A stretch of DNA of 64,000 nt from Paenibacillus lactis (GTDB lineage: Bacteria; Bacillota; Bacilli; Paenibacillales; Paenibacillaceae), in NCBI RefSeq assembly GCF_017873605.1, contig NZ_JAGGKI010000001.1:558001-622000 (forward strand), given 5' to 3'. The notes below the pieces were generated by a model that had not been told where the DNA came from, searched no databases, and saw nothing but the letters and a program-made list of their open reading frames with translations. A program made the translations under genes and the position numbers. Below, piece by piece: positions 59,991 through 64,000 of the stretch (positions are counted from its first letter, which is position 1; the number at the start of each line of letters is the position of its first letter).

Positions 59991-60029
59991 GCTCTCCTGT
60001 CATCACCATTTCGGATGACCCAAGGAGAG
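59991..60029 (+). other. Hairpin after the NmrA-like gene
   Basis: CTCTCC and GTCAT arms pair with ATGAC and GGAGAG. There is no clear U-run; possibly a 3'-end stabiliser before the terminator at 60099. Confidence 0.4.
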
Positions 60030-60098
60030 TGTTATTTACGAACAAGGCGTTTCCGGAGCGTAAAACGTGACACTTTAACATCTATAGAGAGAAATCAA

Positions 60099-60126
60099 AA
60101 AGGCACCCCATCAGGTGCCTTTCTTC
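60099..60126. terminator. Bidirectional terminator between NmrA-like gene and splB
   Basis: AAAGGCACC / GGTGCCTTT 9-bp stem, CCATCA-type loop, followed by CTTCTTT and preceded by AAAA. Confidence 0.8.
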
Positions 60127-60155
60127 TTTGGCGTATCTTTATTCAATTCGCTTTA

Positions 60156-61184
60156 TTACGTAAAATACTCAATTTTTGAATTAGGGAAATAAGTATGGAT
60201 ATACCTGCCTAGCGTATCTTTAATATCCTCCTGCTCTTGATCAGTGTACACGTATTTTCCAATCCCATACCGCCCCCACTTCCACTTTCTCTTCGTTTCA
60301 TCAAGTTCCAGCTTCGTCATCGGATAGTTTTTCTGTATGACATTCTTCGCTGGTTTAGTAAAGCGATGCTGAATCAGCTCAAAGGTCAAATCCTTTTTAG
60401 AAGAATGGGTAAGTGCGGATTCTAATTTCTCGAACATATCCTTGTAGCCCTCTTTCCATCCATCATGCAAATATATAGGGGCAATAATGAAACCTAATGG
60501 ATATCCTGCCTCCCCAACTTTTCTGGCAGCTTCGATCCTCTCTGCCTGTCTGGATGTACCTGGTTCAAAATTTTTAATAATATAATCGTCATTCATACTA
60601 AATCGAAAGCGAGTCCGCCCATTATGCTTGGCATCAAGTAAATGATCAATATGAGCAAACTTGGTTACGAAGCGTAGTTGTCCCAAGTCAGACTTACCAA
60701 AGTATTCGATAGCCTTCTTGAGTGTATGGGTTAAGTGATCAATACCCGCGATATCCGATGTACATGATGCTTCAAACCTTGTAATCTCAGGGGCTCGCTC
60801 TTTCATATATTGGTCCGCAGCTTCAAAGATGTCGTCAATATTGACATAAGTCCGGATGTACGGCTTACTTCCCATCGTCGTTTGTAAATAACAATAATGA
60901 CAATGGCCCATGCACCCTGTTGCAAACGGAATAGCAAACTCTGCCGAAGGCTTTGAAGTGTCGAATTTTAAAGTTTTCCTAACCCCGACAACTAACGTTG
61001 ACTTTGCTATTCGATATTTTTGAAAATCATTGTCTCCAGGCAGGTTCCGAATTTGGTTATGTGAGGTCGTCTCGCGGATTTCGATGCCCATGGTTTCAAA
61101 CTTGGATATTAATTCTCTTCCCAACGGATAATCCAATGCCCTTGGCTCTACATATACGAGTTGAGGCACAAATGGCTTAACCAT
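60156..61184 (-). CDS. splB: Spore photoproduct lyase
   Basis: Radical SAM enzyme of 342 aa that reverts the thymine dimer (spore photoproduct) formed by UV in spore DNA. The ATG at 61184 gives the family length; it overlaps the splA end by eight bases, with GGGGGCG upstream. The iron-sulfur motif is C-x3-C-x2-C in CMGHCHYCY near residue 90, not CxxxCxxC-shifted. The H-atom-donor Cys is in ASCTSDIAGIDH near 141. VYVEPRALDYPLG at the N-terminus and the final IEYF are typical. Presence indicates a spore former. Confidence 0.95.
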   Translation of the reverse strand: MVKPFVPQLVYVEPRALDYPLGRELISKFETMGIEIRETTSHNQIRNLPGDNDFQKYRIAKSTLVVGVRKTLKFDTSKPSAEFAIPFATGCMGHCHYCYLQTTMGSKPYIRTYVNIDDIFEAADQYMKERAPEITRFEASCTSDIAGIDHLTHTLKKAIEYFGKSDLGQLRFVTKFAHIDHLLDAKHNGRTRFRFSMNDDYIIKNFEPGTSRQAERIEAARKVGEAGYPLGFIIAPIYLHDGWKEGYKDMFEKLESALTHSSKKDLTFELIQHRFTKPAKNVIQKNYPMTKLELDETKRKWKWGRYGIGKYVYTDQEQEDIKDTLGRYIHTYFPNSKIEYFT

Positions 61185-61425
61185 AATACGCCCCCATATC
61201 AGATAAACCGAATGCCTCTCTATAGGCGTGCTCAGCTTCACTTGCTGTTGGGTACACCGCAATCTCATCGTTCAATGGGTAATACGTCTCATAAATAAAC
61301 AGCGCATAATTTCCCGGCGAATCAGGATCATTCACTACGGCAGCTTCCTGGACATTTGCGACACCCTGAACATGCGGGTTACGAATGATTACATACACAA
61401 TCTGTCCCGGTTGATATTCATTCAT
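61177..61425 (-). CDS. splA: SplA, transcriptional regulator of splB
   Basis: Small protein of 82 aa. The ATG at 61425 gives MNEYQPGQIVYVIIRNPHVQGVANVQEAAVV, then ALFIYETYYPLNDEIAVY, which match SplA of Bacillus; a longer frame (to 61494) covers the promoter and is rejected. In B. subtilis splA is the first gene of splAB and dampens its expression. It overlaps splB by eight bases, so translation is coupled. A sigma-G-like promoter precedes it. Confidence 0.9.
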   Translation of the reverse strand: MNEYQPGQIVYVIIRNPHVQGVANVQEAAVVNDPDSPGNYALFIYETYYPLNDEIAVYPTASEAEHAYREAFGLSDMGAYYG

Positions 61426-61458
61426 CACTTCATTGACCCCTATCCTCGATGTTTCGGT

Positions 61459-61489
61459 TAGTATCACACAAAACAATCTGGAATATGCC
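61459..61489 (-). promoter_or_regulatory. Sigma-G-like forespore promoter of splAB
   Basis: On the minus strand GGCATA (61489-61484), 18 bases, GATACTA (61465-61459), 34 bases before the splA start. The boxes resemble the sigma-G pattern TGMATA / CATACTA with one mismatch each. Confidence 0.6.
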
Positions 61490-61707
61490 GACATGTAAGG
61501 AGATCTGATACTGGGGGCATATAAGGGGAATCAACCCGGCTTTCTCTCTCCCAGCCACACTGTCCTTGCTTCTTTACCAATTCCAGATGTATCTCATTTC
61601 CCTAAATCCGACATCCCATATTCTCAACACTCAAATTAACAATTCGACATGCCTGATTTCAGCTCACCGCTGCCTGAAACGGCATATGCACGCATGGAAA
61701 CTAACTG

Positions 61708-61738
61708 TTGACTTAAACCATGGTTTAAGTCGTATCCT
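61708..61738 (+). promoter_or_regulatory. MerR-type promoter with perfect 22-bp palindrome
   Basis: TTGACT (61708-61713), 19 bases, TATCCT (61733-61738). The palindrome GACTTAAACCA / TGGTTTAAGTC (61710-61731) fills the spacer. Autoregulation by the following MerR gene is likely. The rest of 61490-61707 shows nothing. Confidence 0.75.
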
Positions 61739-61779
61739 ATTCTTGTCGACATTGAAATGTAAGATTTGGGGGCCTTCAA

Positions 61780-62154
61780 ATGAAGTATTGTTCCATTAGC
61801 GAAGTTTCAGCCAAATTCAATATTCCAGAATCAACATTGCGTTATTACGAAAAAAAAGGACTGCTGCCACGAATTGAGCGTGATGAAGCAGGCAGGCGGT
61901 TATTTTCAGAAGTCCAAATGGCGCTCCTTCAAACCGTAATTTGCTTAAAAAATACTCGCATGCCAATAAGGGAAATTAAGCAGTACATGGATTGGATCCA
62001 AGAAGGAGACGCCACAATTGAACGCCGACTTGAAATGATGACAAAACACAAACAGAAGGTGCTGGATGAGATTTCGTTAATGACAGACTCCTTGCAAGGT
62101 ATTGATGAAAAAATAAAGCGCTATACAAATCGAATCAGGGAGGAACGATCATGA
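61780..62154 (+). CDS. MerR family regulator
   Basis: Regulator of 124 aa: HTH CSISEVSAKFNIPESTLRYYEKKGLLPRIERDEAGRRLFSEVQM at about 4-48, then a coiled coil (TKHKQKVLDEISLMTDSLQGIDEKIKRY) with a short C-terminus. It has no Cys sensor pair except an isolated one. The stop overlaps the start of the SDR gene (ATGA). Probably activates its own two-gene operon from the palindromic promoter. Confidence 0.9.
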   Translation: MKYCSISEVSAKFNIPESTLRYYEKKGLLPRIERDEAGRRLFSEVQMALLQTVICLKNTRMPIREIKQYMDWIQEGDATIERRLEMMTKHKQKVLDEISLMTDSLQGIDEKIKRYTNRIREERS

Positions 62155-62912
62155 ATCTTTCAGGGAATACAATTCTCATTACAGGTGGAAGTGCTGGAAT
62201 CGGATTAGCCTTTGCAGAAAGGTTCATAAAGGCTGGAAATAAAGTCATCGTTACTGGACGGCGGGAAAATGCACTTCAACATGCAAAAGAAAAACTTCCA
62301 AGCCTGATAACTCGTGTAAGCGATTTGAATAAGGAATCCGAGCGTGCAGCGTTATTTGACTGGGTAACAGGAAACTATCCGGAAGTAAATGTGTTGGTTA
62401 ATAATGCAGGGATCCAACAACGTTTTAACGTGTTGAAAGCAGATGCGACGAACAATTGGAGCTATTTCAACAAAGAAATCATAACGAACCTTGAAGCACC
62501 GCTCCATCTCTCTATGCTGTTTGCTCCGTTTTTTGCAGCAAAAGAATCGGCGACCATTATTAACGTAACATCAGGGTTAGCTTTTACACCGTTTGCGATG
62601 GCTCCGATTTATTCAGCAACGAAAGCGGCACTTCATTCGTTTACGATGAGTCTAAGGCATCAGCTGTCCGATACGTCTGTCGAAGTTATCGAAGTCGCTC
62701 CTCCGGCAGTAAATACAGATTTAGGCGGTGCGGGATTGCATACGCATGGCGAGCCATTAGAAGCCTTCGCGGATGGAATCTTCAACGAATTAGCAAAAGG
62801 CAAAATGGAAATCGGATATGGTTCTTCTGTGGCCCGCTTGCGCATGTCACGAGATGAAATCGACAAATACACAGAAAAGATGTATAAGGCAACGAAAAAC
62901 ACCGTTGAATAA
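62151..62912 (+). CDS. Short-chain dehydrogenase/reductase (DltE/YdfG-like)
   Basis: Classical SDR of 253 aa: NAD(P) motif TGGSAGIGLAFAERF (about 10-24), NNAGIQQRF, catalytic Ser in INVTSGLAF near 138, and Tyr-x3-Lys in YSATKAALHSF near 152-156. PPAVNTDLGG closes the cofactor site. The sequence resembles DltE-type SDRs of Bacillales. Substrate unknown. Expressed with MerR. Confidence 0.9.
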   Translation: MNLSGNTILITGGSAGIGLAFAERFIKAGNKVIVTGRRENALQHAKEKLPSLITRVSDLNKESERAALFDWVTGNYPEVNVLVNNAGIQQRFNVLKADATNNWSYFNKEIITNLEAPLHLSMLFAPFFAAKESATIINVTSGLAFTPFAMAPIYSATKAALHSFTMSLRHQLSDTSVEVIEVAPPAVNTDLGGAGLHTHGEPLEAFADGIFNELAKGKMEIGYGSSVARLRMSRDEIDKYTEKMYKATKNTVE

Positions 62913-63062
62913 CAGCTTGTATAAAAAAAGCACTGCCATGACGCAGGCCCCGATCAGCCAATCTACAGTTGCTACGACTTCAAATTGGCATATAAGGAAA
63001 AACTCGCTTCCATAATGGATGCCCTCTTTAAATAACAAAAAAGCAGCATTATTGAACGCCAA
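62913..63062 (-). pseudogene. Possible remnant of a small membrane-protein gene
   Basis: The minus-strand frame from 63062 encodes AFNNAAFLLFKEGIHYGSEF, FLICQFEVVATVDWLIG and ACVMAVLFLYKLL, hydrophobic and protein-like, and stays open to 62847 under the SDR gene. It opens with TTG directly after the T-run of the kinase terminator and lacks a ribosome binding site. It may be the end of a truncated membrane protein; I cannot name the family. Confidence 0.3.
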
Positions 63063-63068
63063 AAAAAC

Positions 63069-63112
63069 TTGCCTTACTTACGATACGGTTCACAGTATCA
63101 TAAGTAAGGCAA
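63069..63112 (-). terminator. Terminator of the histidine kinase gene, overlapping its last codons
   Basis: TTGCCTTACTTACGATAC (63069-63086) pairs with GTATCATAAGTAAGGCAA (63095-63112) over 18 bp with one mismatch, followed on the minus strand by seven T. The right arm contains the last four codons of the kinase and its TGA. Confidence 0.85.
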
Positions 63113-64000
63113 ATTTCTTTTCCACTCGCATCTCATCTCCACGTACCCGTCATTAAGCTCAGCGGTCAGCCGCCCGTTCATCTTTAACATGAGACTACGG
63201 GCGATGGTTAAACCCAAGCCTGTTCTTCGACTTGATCTGGATCGATCCGCTGTGTAGAAGCGGTCAAACAGCCTGTCTAAGTCTTGCTCGCTCAAGTTAT
63301 TTGCTTCATTCCTGAAGATGAGCACGATGTTCCCGCCTGCTTCTTTCAAGCTAATCGCTACATCGCCTGTCGCATGCCGGAGCACATTGCTGATTAGGTT
63401 TTCGATTACACGTTTAACCGCTGACGGATCCGCGTTGGCAATCAGCACTTCATCCGTTATTTGCAGGTCCGGTTCCAGATGTCGCTCGTTAAATTGATCA
63501 TAAAATCCGGTCAGCACTTCCCACAACAATGCATTCATGTGTACCGGTTCAAGCTTAAGTTCATAATCAGCAGATTGCACGAGAGGCAATTCGAAGAATT
63601 CCTGAAGTAATAGGTGTAAGCGATCGGCAGTTGCTCTGATGGTGGATAAATACTCCTGCCTTTTCTCTTCTGTAACCGAACTAGCCCCCAATAATTTGGT
63701 ATATCCGATTATAGCCGTTAGCGGCGTCCTCAAATCATGAGACATATTAGCGATCGCTTGTCTCAATTCGCGATCACTGCGTATTCGCTCCCTGTTCGAT
63801 TGGACCGCCAGATCCATCAATTGATTAATATTTCCGGCAAGCCCTTCGATATCTTTGTCCAGTAAAGCAATATCAACCTTCTTCCCGCTTAAGCCTTTAT
63901 GAAAGCGTTCGACCTGGCTGGATAAGCGTCTCATCTCCTTCTTGACCATCACAAGGCGAAAGAGAAAAATGAACATAAACAGAACTGCAGCGATCGCTAT
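63098..64000 (-). CDS. Sensor histidine kinase, N-terminus beyond the window
   Basis: The open frame runs past 64000, so the 300 visible residues lack the sensor region. The window begins in a membrane helix (IAIAAVLFMFIFLFRLVMV), then a HAMP-like stretch with a coiled coil, the H-box IANMSHDLRTPLTAIIGYTKLL with the phosphorylated His, the N-box NLISNVLRHAT and G-boxes ending TGLGLTIARSLMLKMNG. It is an EnvZ/PhoR-type kinase; the response-regulator gene probably lies just upstream, outside. The last codons lie inside its terminator hairpin. Confidence 0.9.
   Translation of the reverse strand: MAIAAVLFMFIFLFRLVMVKKEMRRLSSQVERFHKGLSGKKVDIALLDKDIEGLAGNINQLMDLAVQSNRERIRSDRELRQAIANMSHDLRTPLTAIIGYTKLLGASSVTEEKRQEYLSTIRATADRLHLLLQEFFELPLVQSADYELKLEPVHMNALLWEVLTGFYDQFNERHLEPDLQITDEVLIANADPSAVKRVIENLISNVLRHATGDVAISLKEAGGNIVLIFRNEANNLSEQDLDRLFDRFYTADRSRSSRRTGLGLTIARSLMLKMNGRLTAELNDGYVEMRCEWKRNLPYL

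Noticed and set aside
61566..61799. 77-codon plus-strand frame before the MerR gene
   Set aside because: It crosses the MerR promoter palindrome and overlaps the MerR start; composition is not protein-like.

Overview
The window looks like chromosome from a Gram-positive spore former, most likely Paenibacillus or a close relative. Reasons: a splAB spore photoproduct lyase operon with a sigma-G-like promoter, a leucine T-box in front of a leuA-type gene, CcpA cre sites, CUT1 sugar ABC operons with no ATPase gene of their own (as in systems sharing an MsmX-type ATPase), lipoproteins with clean lipoboxes, strong AGGAGG ribosome binding sites and moderate G+C. I saw no rRNA, tRNA, CRISPR array, insertion sequence or prophage. 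The first and last genes run off the window.

Layout. 1-6.3 kb: a secreted family 8 polysaccharide lyase (partial), divergent from a binding protein plus two permeases, with a cre site between them. 6.3-11.8 kb: small regulatory units, namely a WYL regulator facing an alpha/beta hydrolase across a perfect operator, a TetR/NTF2-fold operon with a near-ideal autorepressed promoter, and an ECF41 sigma factor with DoxX and an azoreductase, both preceded by ECF41-type promoters. 11.8-20 kb: leuA with its T-box, then a five-gene operon (GntR/LacI regulator, PhnP-like phosphodiesterase, binding protein, ATPase, fused double permease) probably importing an organophosphorus compound. 20-24 kb: LysR facing a DJ-1/PNPOx/DsrE operon, then ribosomal protein bL25. 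24-29.3 kb: a two-component system with a penicillin-binding-like serine hydrolase, an AHSA1 protein, a decayed MFS transporter gene flanked by two copies of one operator, and a TMEM175-type channel. 29.3-34.2 kb: proteins of unknown function, DUF1963-like, ankyrin and DUF4261, which resemble a polymorphic-toxin immunity island. 34.4-36 kb: MerR plus aldo/keto reductase. 36-39.2 kb: a four-gene NAD operon (PnuC, NadR, NrtR-like Nudix, NADAR). 39.5-44.3 kb: a tandem P-loop protein, a VOC protein, a DesK/NarL-type two-component system and a CPBP protease.

44.4-50.5 kb holds the most unusual gene. It encodes a 2024-residue secreted protein joining a PHP-type metallohydrolase, a purple-acid-phosphatase-like domain with an altered metal motif, three GLUG modules of about 890 bp, a Big2-like domain, and a C-terminal tail that is recognisably the end of ribosomal protein bL25. 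50.6-58.3 kb is a second sugar operon (binding protein, two permeases, HAD phosphatase, SGNH esterase) with its own cre site, flanked by YdcF and a ROK regulator. 58.5-64 kb: an NTF2/NmrA pair behind doubled operators, splAB, a MerR/SDR pair on a 22-bp palindromic promoter, and a partial histidine kinase.

The sequence is rich in readable regulation: many gene groups have a visible palindrome, cre site, T-box or alternative-sigma promoter, and all three binding-protein genes are followed by an intercistronic stem-loop.
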